64,000 nucleotides of DNA from an uncultured Acidimicrobiales bacterium (GCA_937925335.1 CALEWY010000039.1:1-64000), one strand, 5' to 3'. Positions 52,822 to 62,439 are shown, counted from the first letter of the stretch. Numbers and translations: made by a program. The notes: generated by a model from the letters alone, not told the origin.

Positions 52822-55452
52822 GTGAGCGATCTACCGCCGAACGAACCACCGGTCGGAACCGACGAGTCCGCCGAGGTGCCCGATGGGATCGAACCCATTG
52901 AAATCCAAGCCGAGATGGAACAGTCGTTCCTCGAATACGCAATGTCGGTCATCGTCAGCCGAGCGCTGCCCGATGCCCGAGACGGCCTCAAGCCTGTGCA
53001 CCGCCGCATCCTCTGGGCGATGTACGACGCTGGCCACACGCCGGCTCGCAGCCATGTGAAGTGTGCGACCGTCGTCGGCGACGTCATTGGCAAATATCAC
53101 CCGCACGGCGACACCGCGATCTACGACTCGCTCGTTCGTATGGGCCAGACCTTCTCGCTGCGCCACACCCTGATCGACCCGCACGGCAACTTCGGTTCAC
53201 CCGACGATCCACCCGCTGCATATCGCTACACCGAGTGTCGCCTCACGAACTTGGCGATGCAGATGCTGGCCGACATCGACGAAGACACCGTCGACTTCCG
53301 CGACAACTTCGACGGCAAACACAACGAGCCGGCCGTTCTCCCCAGCCGTTTCCCCAACCTGTTGGTGAACGGCAGCCAGGGCATCGCCGTTGGTATGGCG
53401 ACCAACATTCCGCCGCACAACCTGTCCGAGGTGATCGATGCGTCGATCCACCTCATCGACAACGCCGAAGCAACCATCGACGATCTGATGCAGTTCGTGA
53501 AGGGTCCCGACTTTCCGACCAAGGGCCAGATCCTTGGTCGTGTTGGCATTCACGACGCCTATCACACCGGTCGTGGCTCGGTTCGAATGCGCGCCGTCGC
53601 CGAGATCGTCGAAGGCAAGACCACCGACCAGATCATCGTCACCGAGGTTCCCTACCAGGTGTCGGTCGAGCAGATCGCTCGGAAGGCCGCCGAAATGGTG
53701 GAACGTGGCGACCTCACGGGCATCCGTGAGATTCGCAACGAGTCGGCAAAGGGCAAGCTCCGCTTGGTCTTCGATCTCAAGCGTGACGCCACGGCCATGG
53801 TGGTGCTGAACAACCTCTACAAGTACACGCCGATGCAGACCAGCTTCGGTGTGAACATGGTGGCGCTGGTCGATGAGGTGCCTCGCACCCTCAACCTGCG
53901 CCAGCTGCTCGACGCCTACGTCGATCATCAGCGCGAGGTCATCACCCGTCGAACCACCGAGCGTCTCCGCAAGGCCAACTTCCGAGCGCACATCCTCGAA
54001 GGCCTCATCCGGGCCCGCGACGTGCTCGACGAGATCATCGCCACGATCCGCGCCAGCGACAGCCGCGCCGACGCTCGAACCGCTCTCGAGTCCCCACCGT
54101 TCGAGTTCTCCTCCGATCAAGCCGAAGCCATCTTGTCGATGACCCTCGGTCGTTTGACCCGCCTCGCACGGGTCGAGCTCGAAGAGGAACTCGCTGAACG
54201 TCAGGCCTTGATCGCCGAGCTCGAAGCGATCCTCGCCGACCCGGCCGTTCGTGACCAGGTCATCAAAGACGAGCTGCTCGCCATCAAGGAAGAGTTCGGC
54301 GAAGCGCGCGTCTCGCAGCTCGTGAACGATCCGGGCGAAATGAACATCGAGGACCTCATCGATGATGAAGACCTCGTCGTCACCCTCTCGAGCAGCGGCT
54401 ACATCAAGTCGGTCTCGACCGAGGAGTTCCGCACCCAGGCCCGTGGTGGCCGCGGCGTCACCGGCGCCAAGCTGAAAGATGACGACGACGATCTCGTCGC
54501 CCATCTCCTTCACACCACGGCTCACGCCTACCTGCTGTTCTTCTCGAACCGGGGCAAGGTCTATCGAATCAAAGCACACGAGATCCCGGTCACCAGCCGC
54601 ACCTCTCGTGGCATGGCGCTCGTCAACCTCCTGCCGTTGCAGCCCGAGGAGACCGTCCAGGCCATCATCGACACTCGCGATTACGAGACCAACCGGTTCT
54701 TGTTCTTCGCCACGCGCCAAGGACGAGTCAAGAAGACACTCTTCACGGCGTATGACTCGTCGCTGAAGGCCGGACTCATCGCTCTCAAGCTCAACGATGA
54801 CGACGAGCTCGTGTCGGTGGTCCCCACCAACGGTGTCTACGACATCTTCATGTTCTCGAAGAAGGGTCAAGCGATCCGATTCCATGAGGACCAGGTCCGA
54901 GCGATGGGCCGCACCGCCGCCGGTGTTCGCGGCATGAAGTTCCGTGCCGGAGACGAACTGGTCTCCATGGACGTCGCCAAACCCGAGACCCAGCTGCTCG
55001 TCGTGACCGACGAAGGATTCGGCAAACGAACCGAACCCGAGCTGTTTACACCGAAGGGCCGAGCCGGCCTTGGTGTTCGTGCCGTCAAGGTCAACGACAA
55101 GAAGGGTCAGGTCGTCGGTGCGATGTTCGTGACCCAAACCGACGAGATCTTCTTGATCTCGACCAACGGTGTTGTGATCCGAACGGCCGTGAGCTCGATC
55201 TCCGAGCAGGGCCGCGATGCCACCGGCGTCAACGTCATGAGCCTCAGTGACGGTGAACGAGTCGCTGCCGTCGCACGCTTCTTGCGTGTTGAAGGCGAAG
55301 ACGACGAACTTGATGGCGAACTCGATAGCGAGTTGGCCGACACTGATGCTGCACAAGCCGGTGATCCAGAGGCCGGTAATCCAGTCGCCGATGATTCAGC
55401 AGCGGACGACGCAGCTGATGACAGCGCCGAGGAAACCGACGACGAAAGCTAA
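52822..55452 (+). CDS. gyrA: DNA gyrase subunit A with acidic C-terminal tail
   Basis: The 876-residue protein starts at GTG with GGAG before it. The quinolone-determining segment reads HPHGDTAIYDSLVRM, with Thr at the position of E. coli Ser83, and the catalytic Tyr is in AAYRYTECRL. The GyrA box is QARGGRGV. The C-terminal wraps DNA; after it comes an acidic tail (EGEDDELDGELDSELADTD...) of about 50 residues, longer than usual. Confidence 0.97.
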   Translation: MSDLPPNEPPVGTDESAEVPDGIEPIEIQAEMEQSFLEYAMSVIVSRALPDARDGLKPVHRRILWAMYDAGHTPARSHVKCATVVGDVIGKYHPHGDTAIYDSLVRMGQTFSLRHTLIDPHGNFGSPDDPPAAYRYTECRLTNLAMQMLADIDEDTVDFRDNFDGKHNEPAVLPSRFPNLLVNGSQGIAVGMATNIPPHNLSEVIDASIHLIDNAEATIDDLMQFVKGPDFPTKGQILGRVGIHDAYHTGRGSVRMRAVAEIVEGKTTDQIIVTEVPYQVSVEQIARKAAEMVERGDLTGIREIRNESAKGKLRLVFDLKRDATAMVVLNNLYKYTPMQTSFGVNMVALVDEVPRTLNLRQLLDAYVDHQREVITRRTTERLRKANFRAHILEGLIRARDVLDEIIATIRASDSRADARTALESPPFEFSSDQAEAILSMTLGRLTRLARVELEEELAERQALIAELEAILADPAVRDQVIKDELLAIKEEFGEARVSQLVNDPGEMNIEDLIDDEDLVVTLSSSGYIKSVSTEEFRTQARGGRGVTGAKLKDDDDDLVAHLLHTTAHAYLLFFSNRGKVYRIKAHEIPVTSRTSRGMALVNLLPLQPEETVQAIIDTRDYETNRFLFFATRQGRVKKTLFTAYDSSLKAGLIALKLNDDDELVSVVPTNGVYDIFMFSKKGQAIRFHEDQVRAMGRTAAGVRGMKFRAGDELVSMDVAKPETQLLVVTDEGFGKRTEPELFTPKGRAGLGVRAVKVNDKKGQVVGAMFVTQTDEIFLISTNGVVIRTAVSSISEQGRDATGVNVMSLSDGERVAAVARFLRVEGEDDELDGELDSELADTDAAQAGDPEAGNPVADDSAADDAADDSAEETDDES

Positions 55453-55520
55453 CCACGCCGGTTTCACCGGACGTGTTGCCATTCCCCTTCCCCCACGACT
55501 GTTCTCGTTGAGGCTGGACT

Positions 55521-55832
55521 ATGGATTCGAACGAGCGAGGTGCCGCGCTGCCGTTGGTGGCGTTGGCACTCGCCTTGATGTTGTCGTCGGTGTGGATCAT
55601 CGCGGGGGTCGCTGAACGCGCCGTCGATCGAGCACAGGCCCAAAGTGCCGCCGATGCTGCCGCCCTGGCGGGAGTCGCGGATGGTGAGGGAGCAGCTCGC
55701 CGGGTGGCCGGCTCGAATGACGCCACCCTCGTGTCGTTCGCTCAAGAAGGCAACGAGGTTGTGGTCACCGTCGTTCACGACGGCGTCCGCGCAATCGCTC
55801 GAGCCGAACGAGTGCTTCGACCACCCGACTGA
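55521..55832 (+). CDS. TadE/TadG-like small membrane protein
   Basis: The 103-residue protein begins ERGAALPLVALALALMLSSVWIIAGVAERAVDRAQAQSAADAAALAG, the N-terminal helix and AAADAAALA motif of TadG/TadE-type pilus-associated proteins. A short outward domain follows. No other tad gene is near; in actinobacteria such stand-alone copies are common and unexplained. Confidence 0.75.
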   Translation: MDSNERGAALPLVALALALMLSSVWIIAGVAERAVDRAQAQSAADAAALAGVADGEGAARRVAGSNDATLVSFAQEGNEVVVTVVHDGVRAIARAERVLRPPD

Positions 55833-55916
55833 CCGGAGGGCGACGACTCGATTGATCGAACGCCGTGCGGGCGACAGATCCGGTGTGGAGTGGCGAGACC
55901 GGCTACAACCGTCTGG

Positions 55917-56498
55917 ATGAGTGACGCGACCACCTCAACCGACGCTGGTGCCGACCTTCCGCTGCGAGATGCAGTGCGAGGGCTCATGATCGACCCTGCC
56001 GATCGGGTGCTGCTGGTCAACCTTCGTTTCGCCGACGGATTCGATGGCTGGATGCTGCCGGGAGGAGGCGTTGAGGAGGGTGAGGACCACCGCGCCGCAC
56101 TCATCCGCGAGCTCACCGAAGAGACCGGGGCTCCTGAGGTGTTCGTCGGCCCGGTGTTGTGGCATCAGACGTCGCTTCGCCCCGGAATGGGCGGCGGTCG
56201 ATGGAGTGGCCAACGCAACACGACCTACCTCGTTCCGTGTCACGAGTTCGATGCGGCGCCCACGATGAGTGCAGAAGAGCAGGCGGGGGAGGGTTTGGTC
56301 GACGTCCGCTGGTGGAGCGTCGAGGAGATCGAAGCGGCTGCGTCCAACGTTGACCGGCCCGATGTGATTCGACCCGATGGTCTCGCTGAATTGGTGGCGC
56401 TTGTGCTCGAACACGGCGCGCCGATGGAGGCGCTGGATCTCGGAATCGTGCATCGAACGAGACCGACCAATGACGAGGTCACCCCACCGCTCGGGTGA
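55917..56498 (+). CDS. NUDIX hydrolase
   Basis: I start at ATG 55917 (MSDATTSTDAG), giving 193 residues. The NUDIX box is GGGVEEGEDHRAALIRELTEETGA, complete with REXXEE. The substrate is a nucleoside diphosphate derivative of unknown kind. It lies between the TadG-like gene and the DUF3566 gene. Confidence 0.88.
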   Translation: MSDATTSTDAGADLPLRDAVRGLMIDPADRVLLVNLRFADGFDGWMLPGGGVEEGEDHRAALIRELTEETGAPEVFVGPVLWHQTSLRPGMGGGRWSGQRNTTYLVPCHEFDAAPTMSAEEQAGEGLVDVRWWSVEEIEAAASNVDRPDVIRPDGLAELVALVLEHGAPMEALDLGIVHRTRPTNDEVTPPLG

Positions 56499-56546
56499 TT
56501 GATGGAGTGACCAGTTGCGAAGCTTGCTTCAACGTAGACTGGCCCG

Positions 56547-58277
56547 ATGCCTGCGGATGATGTGTCGTCGAACGACTCGGCGGTCATCGATGACGACCTG
56601 GTCCAAGCATTGGGGTTCGAGCCTGCCTCGAGCGAGATGCTTGTGGATCCACTCGACGATGACGTTCAAGTAACCGATCTCGAAGTCACCTCCGACTCAA
56701 GCGACGACGCTGAGACCGAGGCAGATTCGGCTGATTCCACCGACGCAGAGACGGCGGCGTTCGAATCGGAGGTCGCTGAAGTGGAGGCGGACGTCGAGGT
56801 GGCGTCTGACGCTTCTGTCGACGATCCCGCTTACGACGATATCGACGACCTCGACGAGCTCGAACGGCTGACCCGCCCGGACAACCAGGTCGACGTCGAG
56901 CCTGATTCTGCCCTCGTTGAGCGTTTCCAGGTTGTCCTCGACGACCCGATCGCCGACGATCCAGCCGCTGAGTCTGACACCGGCGACACCGACTCAACCT
57001 CTGCTGACACCGTGATCGAGTTCGATGAGGACTCCCTCACGAGCGATTCGGACTCTGCGACCGATGATGCCAGTGATGACGACGCTGATGTCAGCCTTGA
57101 CACTGCCCTCGAAACCGACACTGCCGTCGAAACCGACACGGATGGCGACATCGATCTCGCTGACCTGAGCGATGCAGAGGCAGACAGCACCAGCTCTGGC
57201 GCTGCAGCCCTCTTCGCCGACCGTCTCGTTGGCGAAGTTGAGTCTGAAGCCGAACTGTTCGACGTTCAGGCCGACGATGATGACTACGAGTTCAGCAGTG
57301 AGCTGAGCGACGACGCCGTTGAAGCAGCCGACTCTGACCTCGCTGAGGCCGGCATGTTGGCTGTCACCGATGACCCAGTCGATAAGGCCGATGCGGACAG
57401 CGAGCTCGATACCGAGAGCGGTACGGACGAACTCGACGCATCGGAAGCCGACGCAGACATCGACGCTGACTCGGACATCGACGCCGACGCTGATGCTGAG
57501 ATCGATTTGGACGATCCGGATGCCGGCCTTGACGCTCCGATCTCAACCGACGACGCAGACGGTCCGAGCGGTGACAGCACCGATGACAGCACTCGCGATG
57601 ACAGCACTCGCGATAACAGTACCGACAGTGATGATGATGGATTCGAAACCATTGATCTGACCGGTGACGATGAGCTCGCCTCAACGGAGCTCATCGATCT
57701 CGACGGCACCGAGCTCGAGCCGACCGGCTTGGTCGATTTCGATTCGCCGTCAACTGGTGACTCCACCTCCGTGCTCGACCTCGACAGCCCGGCACCGGCA
57801 CTCGCCGGAGGCGCAGTCGCGACCAAGGTTGCGACCGCCAAGACCGAAACGGTCACCAAGTCCAAACCCAAGCGTGAGCGTCGACGCAAGCAGGTTCGAG
57901 CCCGCAAAGCCCGTCGAGTGCTTCGCCACATCGACCCGTGGTCGATCTTGACCTTCTCGGTTCTGTTCCACCTCGCATTCTTCGCCGCCATGTTGCTGGC
58001 CAGCGTGCTGGTCTGGAACGCCGCGATCGCGTCGGGAACGCTCGAGAACATCGAGAACCTGATCAAGGATCTCGGCGACTACGAGACCTACGAAATCAAC
58101 GGCGATGCCGTGTTCAGGGCGGCGGTCATCATCGCCGGCATGCTCACGTTGGCCTCCTCGGTGATGGTTGTGTTGCTCACCGTGGTCTTCAACCTGATCT
58201 CCGACTTGATCGGTGGTATCCGCATCACGGTGATCGAGGAAGAAACGGTTCGGATTCCGGCTGATAAATCCAAGTAG
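56547..58277 (+). CDS. DUF3566 membrane protein with ~430-residue acidic N-terminus
   Basis: The last ~120 residues are a two-helix DUF3566 domain (RHIDPWSILTFSVLFHLAFFAAMLLASVLVW, VFRAAVIIAGMLTLASSVMVVLLTVVFNLISDLIGGIRI), as found behind gyrA in mycobacteria. A basic patch (KSKPKRERRRKQVRARKARR) precedes it. The first ~430 residues are almost entirely Asp, Glu, Ser, Thr and Ala, with units such as DADSDIDADADAEIDLDD. The family usually has a much shorter N-terminus. It is followed by tRNA-Ile. The function of DUF3566 is unknown. Confidence 0.85.
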   Translation: MPADDVSSNDSAVIDDDLVQALGFEPASSEMLVDPLDDDVQVTDLEVTSDSSDDAETEADSADSTDAETAAFESEVAEVEADVEVASDASVDDPAYDDIDDLDELERLTRPDNQVDVEPDSALVERFQVVLDDPIADDPAAESDTGDTDSTSADTVIEFDEDSLTSDSDSATDDASDDDADVSLDTALETDTAVETDTDGDIDLADLSDAEADSTSSGAAALFADRLVGEVESEAELFDVQADDDDYEFSSELSDDAVEAADSDLAEAGMLAVTDDPVDKADADSELDTESGTDELDASEADADIDADSDIDADADAEIDLDDPDAGLDAPISTDDADGPSGDSTDDSTRDDSTRDNSTDSDDDGFETIDLTGDDELASTELIDLDGTELEPTGLVDFDSPSTGDSTSVLDLDSPAPALAGGAVATKVATAKTETVTKSKPKRERRRKQVRARKARRVLRHIDPWSILTFSVLFHLAFFAAMLLASVLVWNAAIASGTLENIENLIKDLGDYETYEINGDAVFRAAVIIAGMLTLASSVMVVLLTVVFNLISDLIGGIRITVIEEETVRIPADKSK

Positions 58278-58314
58278 CCGGGACCTACCCAACCGGGTAA
58301 CGTGACGGCTCCCC

Positions 58315-58388
<74 letters not shown>

Positions 58389-58419
58389 CGCGAACTCCGG
58401 TGGATAGAGGAGAAGGCCG

Positions 58420-59163
58420 GTGGTGAACTCAGCGTTTGAACTCGCTGAAGCCACCACGCCAATCCTCCACGATCTCAATCTTGAGATCCCGGCGGGCCAG
58501 ATCACGGTGGTGATCGGGCCTTCAGGTTCGGGCAAGTCGTCGCTGCTACGGCTGTTGAACCGTCTCGACATTGCGTCGAGTGGAACGGTCTCGTTCCAGG
58601 GTGTGGATGTGACCGGAATCGAGCCACGAACACTCCGCCGGGATGTGGGCATGGTCTTCCAACGCCCGACCGTCTTCGACGGGACGTGTGCCGAGAACCT
58701 GCGAGTTGGCGATCCAGACCTCACCGATGCTGGCCTTGTCACGCTGTTCGAACGCGTTGGTCTCGATCCTGAGCTCATCCAACGCGATGCCCGCACATTG
58801 TCTGGTGGTGAAGCGCAGCGCCTCTGTCTGGCTCGCACGTTGGCCACAACACCCAGCGTTCTGTTGCTCGATGAGCCCACCTCCGCGCTCGATTCAGACA
58901 GCGTGCATGTGATCGAACACTTCGTTCGGTCCTTTGTCGACGATGGCGGAACGGCCGTGTGGGTGAGCCACGATCGTGCGCAGGTGAAACGAATGGCCGA
59001 CCATCTTGTGCAGGTCGTCGACGGCACGATTGCTGATAGTGGTGCGCACGACGCGATGGGACACGTGCACGATGACGACAATCTGTGGCTTGACTCCACC
59101 GGGACGGCGCCCTTCACGAACACTCCTCCAAGTGACCCACCAGCCGAAGGGCCAGCTACATGA
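58420..59163 (+). CDS. ABC transporter ATP-binding protein, FetA-like
   Basis: The 247-residue protein has GPSGSGKSSLLRLLNRL (Walker A), FQRPTVFDGTCAENL (Q-loop region), LSGGEAQRLCLARTLA and VLLLDEPTSALDSDS. It overlaps the next gene (ATGA), whose product is a FetB-like membrane protein. The pair resembles the FetAB (YbbL/YbbM) putative iron exporter. Substrate is inferred from the family. Confidence 0.88.
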   Translation: MVNSAFELAEATTPILHDLNLEIPAGQITVVIGPSGSGKSSLLRLLNRLDIASSGTVSFQGVDVTGIEPRTLRRDVGMVFQRPTVFDGTCAENLRVGDPDLTDAGLVTLFERVGLDPELIQRDARTLSGGEAQRLCLARTLATTPSVLLLDEPTSALDSDSVHVIEHFVRSFVDDGGTAVWVSHDRAQVKRMADHLVQVVDGTIADSGAHDAMGHVHDDDNLWLDSTGTAPFTNTPPSDPPAEGPAT

Positions 59164-59948
59164 GTGAGGCCGACATTGGTCTGCTCGGCATGGCCGGGGC
59201 GACGCTGCTCGTCGCAGTCGCCATCGGCGTTTCGGTGTGGCAACAGCTCGGGCTCGAGCGATCGCTGATCTGGGCGGCGGCTAGGGCCGGCGTGCAGCTT
59301 GTTGCTGTTGGTTTCGCACTACGTCTCGCGCTCGACGAGCGAACACCGTTGTTCGTTGCCGGCATCTGGCTGATTGCGATGATTGGTTTCGCGATGTGGA
59401 CAGCGGGTAACCGAGCGCCCGAGGTGCCAGGGATGCCCATGTTGGCGGGGATGGCGTTCACCGCGGCCGCAGTCATCTCACTTGGCGTGTTGTTTGGGCT
59501 GGGTGTGTATGACCTCAACGCCCGCACCGTGATCCCGCTCGGCGGCATGGTGATCGGCAACTCGATCTCCGCGACCGTGCTCGTCGCCCGGCGGATCATC
59601 GACGAGTTCCAGACACGGCGCGACGAAGTCGAGGCTCGCCTTGCGCTCGGCTTGTCGGCCAACGATGCCGCTCGCCCCTATCTACGGTCGGCGATTCGCA
59701 CGGCACTGATTCCTCAGATCGAAACCACCAAGGCGGTCGGCATCGTTTTCTTGCCGGGCGCAATGGTCGGATTGATCCTGGCCGGTACCGATCCACAAGA
59801 CGCCGTGCTGGTGCAGGCCGCGGTGATGTACATGATCCTCGGTTCGGTGGCGACCACAACAACGGTGATCGCGCTCGGACTCGGACGGCGCCTGTTCACC
59901 GACGACGACCGGCTGATTCGATTGGCGCAACCCGATCAGCCCGGTTGA
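59160..59948 (+). CDS. FetB-like (UPF0014) membrane permease
   Basis: The 262-residue protein has about seven hydrophobic helices and family segments: LGVYDLNARTVIPLGGMVIGNSISATVLVARR and LIPQIETTKAVGIVFLPGAMVGLILAGTDPQDAVLVQAAVMYMILGS. It should form the channel for the coupled ATPase. In E. coli the FetAB pair lowers free iron under oxidative stress. Confidence 0.9.
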   Translation: MSEADIGLLGMAGATLLVAVAIGVSVWQQLGLERSLIWAAARAGVQLVAVGFALRLALDERTPLFVAGIWLIAMIGFAMWTAGNRAPEVPGMPMLAGMAFTAAAVISLGVLFGLGVYDLNARTVIPLGGMVIGNSISATVLVARRIIDEFQTRRDEVEARLALGLSANDAARPYLRSAIRTALIPQIETTKAVGIVFLPGAMVGLILAGTDPQDAVLVQAAVMYMILGSVATTTTVIALGLGRRLFTDDDRLIRLAQPDQPG

Positions 59949-60017
59949 GCCGACCAGTCTGTGACACCTGCTTGGGTCACGTCTGCCTGGTACACGTCCT
60001 GTCTGTCATCCGGACCT

Positions 60018-60060
60018 CCTGGATCCAGCCCTCTTGGATCCGGCCCTCTTGGATCCGCTC
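60018..60060. repeat. 15-bp tandem repeat with GGATCC cores
   Basis: TCTTGGATCCGGCCC repeats about three times with small changes. It lies in the 162-bp gap behind the FetB-like gene. No coding sense. Confidence 0.7.
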
Positions 60061-60110
60061 GGCGTTTGACCGCACCGAACGAGGCCGTGTGACAGCGCTA
60101 CTCTCTCACC

Positions 60111-60251
60111 ATGTTGATGCTCGCCCGCCGTGTGGCTGCCGCCTTGTCGATGGCGGGGATGGTTGCCGCCTTCTTTCGTCTACGGGGAACCGGCGGTGTT
60201 CCGCCCCAAACCGGTGGCTGGAAAGAAGTCGACGAGGTCGACCTCCGATGA
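60111..60251 (+). CDS. Small hydrophobic-start protein, 46 residues
   Basis: Too short for the track. ATG 60111 opens MLMLARRVAAALSMAGMVAAFF and ends GGWKEVDEVDLR. The start looks like a short membrane anchor with a positive flank; the end is acidic. Its TGA overlaps the ATG of the next small ORF. No family known. Confidence 0.5.
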   Translation: MLMLARRVAAALSMAGMVAAFFRLRGTGGVPPQTGGWKEVDEVDLR

Positions 60252-60337
60252 GTGATTCCGGTTCAGCAGCTGGTTCTCAGCGCACAATTGGTCGTCAGGC
60301 AACCCAACGCGCACCGAGAACTCGTCGGGTCCGTTGA
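60248..60337 (+). CDS. Small basic peptide, 29 residues, coupled
   Basis: ATG 60248 opens MSDSGSAAGSQRTIGRQATQ and ends with a basic APRTRRVR. It overlaps the preceding small ORF (ATGA) and the following gene (TTGA). It may be a true peptide or only a coupling device. Confidence 0.35.
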   Translation: MSDSGSAAGSQRTIGRQATQRAPRTRRVR

Positions 60338-61353
60338 GCACACCAGCGCGGGTTCACGTCATTGGGCTCGGCGCGAGCGGATCACATTGTGCTCGTCAAC
60401 TCGCCACGAGCATCGCGGATCGCCCGGCGACATCGCTTGCCCTCAGCGATACCGATCTCGAGCGTCAAGGGTTGGTTGTCGATGCGCTCGAAGGTCGGGC
60501 CGTGGCAGCCCAACCGCTTCCGGTCAAGCGCGCGATCGATGACGCGCCGGGCGTCGTCGTCATCGCATCGGCGGTCGGGAGCCATGTTGAATCGGCGACC
60601 CGTGCGCTCGATGGAGGCGCTCACGTCGTTTCGATCAGTGATGACACGACCGAGGTCGAAGCGCTGTTGGAACTCGGACCCCGAGCCACTGAACTCGGGC
60701 TGTCGGTTGTTGTTGGGGCCGGTTTTGCGCCAGGGATGACCGACCTGCTTGCCAGCCTCGCGGCTCGCAAGCTCGATGTGGTCGATGAAATCGCCATGGC
60801 GAAGACGGGAACCGGCGGCCCTGCATGCGCTCGCCAACACCACCGTGCGCTCAAGCGACCCGGTCAGGTTCTCATCGACGGCGAGTGGGTGACACGATCC
60901 GGAGGGTCCGGGCGCGACCTCGCATGGTTCCCTGGTGCGATCGGCGCACGAGATACCTACCGAGCCGATCTCCCCGACCCGGTCCTGCTGCATCGAGCCT
61001 TTCCATCAGCCACTCGCATCTCGGCTCGAGTGTCCGCAACCCGCCGGGATCGACTCACGTTCCGCCTTCCAATGCTGCGCCCGCCTCACGCCGATGGTGG
61101 GCCGGGCGCTATACGCATTGAGGTGCGCGGACGCGCTGGGGGAGCGGTGACGACCGCTGTCTACGGAGTGATGGACCACCCATCGGTTGCATCGGGGACC
61201 ACCGCTGCGGTGATGGCCCTGGCCGCGCTCGACTCAGAATTGCCCGTCGGGGCGTTCGGACTCGGCGAATTGGACGATCCTCGGCCCTTTTTGCGGCGTC
61301 TTCGAGAGCGAGGGGTCAAAGCGGCCTCATTTGAGGGCTCCGGCCAACTCTGA
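60334..61353 (+). CDS. Saccharopine dehydrogenase-like NAD(P)-binding protein
   Basis: The 339-residue protein probably starts at TTG 60334 (TTGA overlap). The N-terminal Rossmann fold reads VHVIGLGASGSHCARQLA; later VVIASAVGSHVESATRALDGGAHVVSISDD and VVVGAGFAPGMTDLLA are typical of the saccharopine dehydrogenase/homospermidine synthase superfamily. The C-terminal domain ends HPSVASGTTAAVMALAAL. Substrate unknown. Confidence 0.82.
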   Translation: MSTPARVHVIGLGASGSHCARQLATSIADRPATSLALSDTDLERQGLVVDALEGRAVAAQPLPVKRAIDDAPGVVVIASAVGSHVESATRALDGGAHVVSISDDTTEVEALLELGPRATELGLSVVVGAGFAPGMTDLLASLAARKLDVVDEIAMAKTGTGGPACARQHHRALKRPGQVLIDGEWVTRSGGSGRDLAWFPGAIGARDTYRADLPDPVLLHRAFPSATRISARVSATRRDRLTFRLPMLRPPHADGGPGAIRIEVRGRAGGAVTTAVYGVMDHPSVASGTTAAVMALAALDSELPVGAFGLGELDDPRPFLRRLRERGVKAASFEGSGQL

Positions 61354-61410
61354 AGCCGTCCACACCCGGTCTCACCATGAGCGCCAACCAACCACTTTTG
61401 GTGTGAACTT

Positions 61411-61427
61411 CACCACAGTGCGTGGTG
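61411..61427. promoter_or_regulatory. Inverted repeat upstream of the sigma gene
   Basis: CACCAC-AGTGC-GTGGTG is a perfect palindrome; two copies of TTTCTGCTCAAG flank the following 60 bp (near 61428 and 61487). The region 61354-61512 is the promoter area of the sigma gene and these may be its operator or promoter elements. Confidence 0.4.
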
Positions 61428-61512
61428 TTTCTGCTCAAGTTGTCACACCCCGCGGTCGATAGATCTGATAACGAAACTTCTCAAGATTTCTGCTCAAGGT
61501 TTTGGGTCGAAC

Positions 61513-62439
61513 GTGCCGAAGAACTCTCCTGTGATGGAGACAACGAAGAAGGCACATGACATGGGTGAGAAAAACACGGCCGAGATCAACGAGCGAATCG
61601 AAGCGAATCTTCCGCTCGTGAAGCACGTCGTCTTTCAGGTAGCGGTTCACTTCCCCCGCCACGTCGATCGTGAAGAGCTGGCTCGTGCCGGCGCCCTCGG
61701 TCTGGTCGAAGCGGCTCGTCGCTACGACGAGTCACGCGGTGTTCCGTTCGAGCGCTTCGCCGCTCAGCGAATCCGAGGTGCAATCCTCGACGCCGTCCGT
61801 GCCGCTGACTGGGCACCTCGCTCGGTTCGACTTCTCGCCCGCCGCCTCGAAGCCGCTGAGCAACAGCTCGCCTCCGAGCTCGGTCGAGTCCCGACCACCG
61901 TCGAAATGGCCGCCGAGATGGGTGTTGGCCTCGACGAGTTGAAGAAACTCCAGGACCGTTTGTTCCGCTCGGTCGTCTTGGCTCTCGATCACGAGACCGG
62001 CGACGACGGCGATGAAGAACTCACCCTGGTTGACGTATTGACCGATCGTTCAGCCGTCGAACCCTCAGAAGAACTCGAAGCTCGTGAGCTGCATACCTAC
62101 CTCCGCGATGCGGTGGAGTTGTTGCCAGAGCGTCAGCGCCACGTGGTCGTTGGCTACTTCCTCGACGGGAAGACCTCCCAAGAGCTCGCTCGTTTCCTCG
62201 GTGTCACCGAGAGCCGTGTCTCCCAGCTTCGTTCCGAAGCCCTTCGTAACCTCAAGCTCGGCATCGAAGCGCAGTACGAAGTCACCGATGAGTCCGCTCC
62301 GGCCGGCCGTGTGGCCCGCCGCCAGGCCGCCTACGCCGAGTCGGTGAGCTCAGCCAGCGACTGGAAGGACCGCCTCGGTCGTTGGGACACCGGTTACGAC
62401 ATCCCCGAAGAGCCGCTGCTCCCCGTCGTTCCCGCCTGA
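61513..62439 (+). CDS. FliA/WhiG-family RNA polymerase sigma factor
   Basis: The 308-residue protein has sigma region 2 (NLPLVKHVVFQVAVHFPRHVDREELARAGALGLVEAARRYDESRGVPFERFAAQRIRGAILD), region 3 (LEAAEQQLASELGRVPTTVEMAAEMGV) and region 4 (LPERQRHVVVGYFLDGKTSQELARFLGVTESRVSQLRSEAL). The pattern is of the FliA/WhiG group. No flagellar gene is in the window, so a developmental WhiG-like role is equally possible. Confidence 0.92.
   Translation: MPKNSPVMETTKKAHDMGEKNTAEINERIEANLPLVKHVVFQVAVHFPRHVDREELARAGALGLVEAARRYDESRGVPFERFAAQRIRGAILDAVRAADWAPRSVRLLARRLEAAEQQLASELGRVPTTVEMAAEMGVGLDELKKLQDRLFRSVVLALDHETGDDGDEELTLVDVLTDRSAVEPSEELEARELHTYLRDAVELLPERQRHVVVGYFLDGKTSQELARFLGVTESRVSQLRSEALRNLKLGIEAQYEVTDESAPAGRVARRQAAYAESVSSASDWKDRLGRWDTGYDIPEEPLLPVVPA

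Noticed and set aside
53197-55356. 719-residue minus-strand ORF opposite gyrA
   Set aside because: It mirrors gyrA codon bias; gyrA is certain and the antisense product has no motifs.
59945-60337. 130-residue plus-strand ORF overlapping the FetB-like stop
   Set aside because: The sequence SWIQPSWIRPSWIRSAF is a tandem DNA repeat read through; only its last 29 codons, from ATG 60248, look usable.
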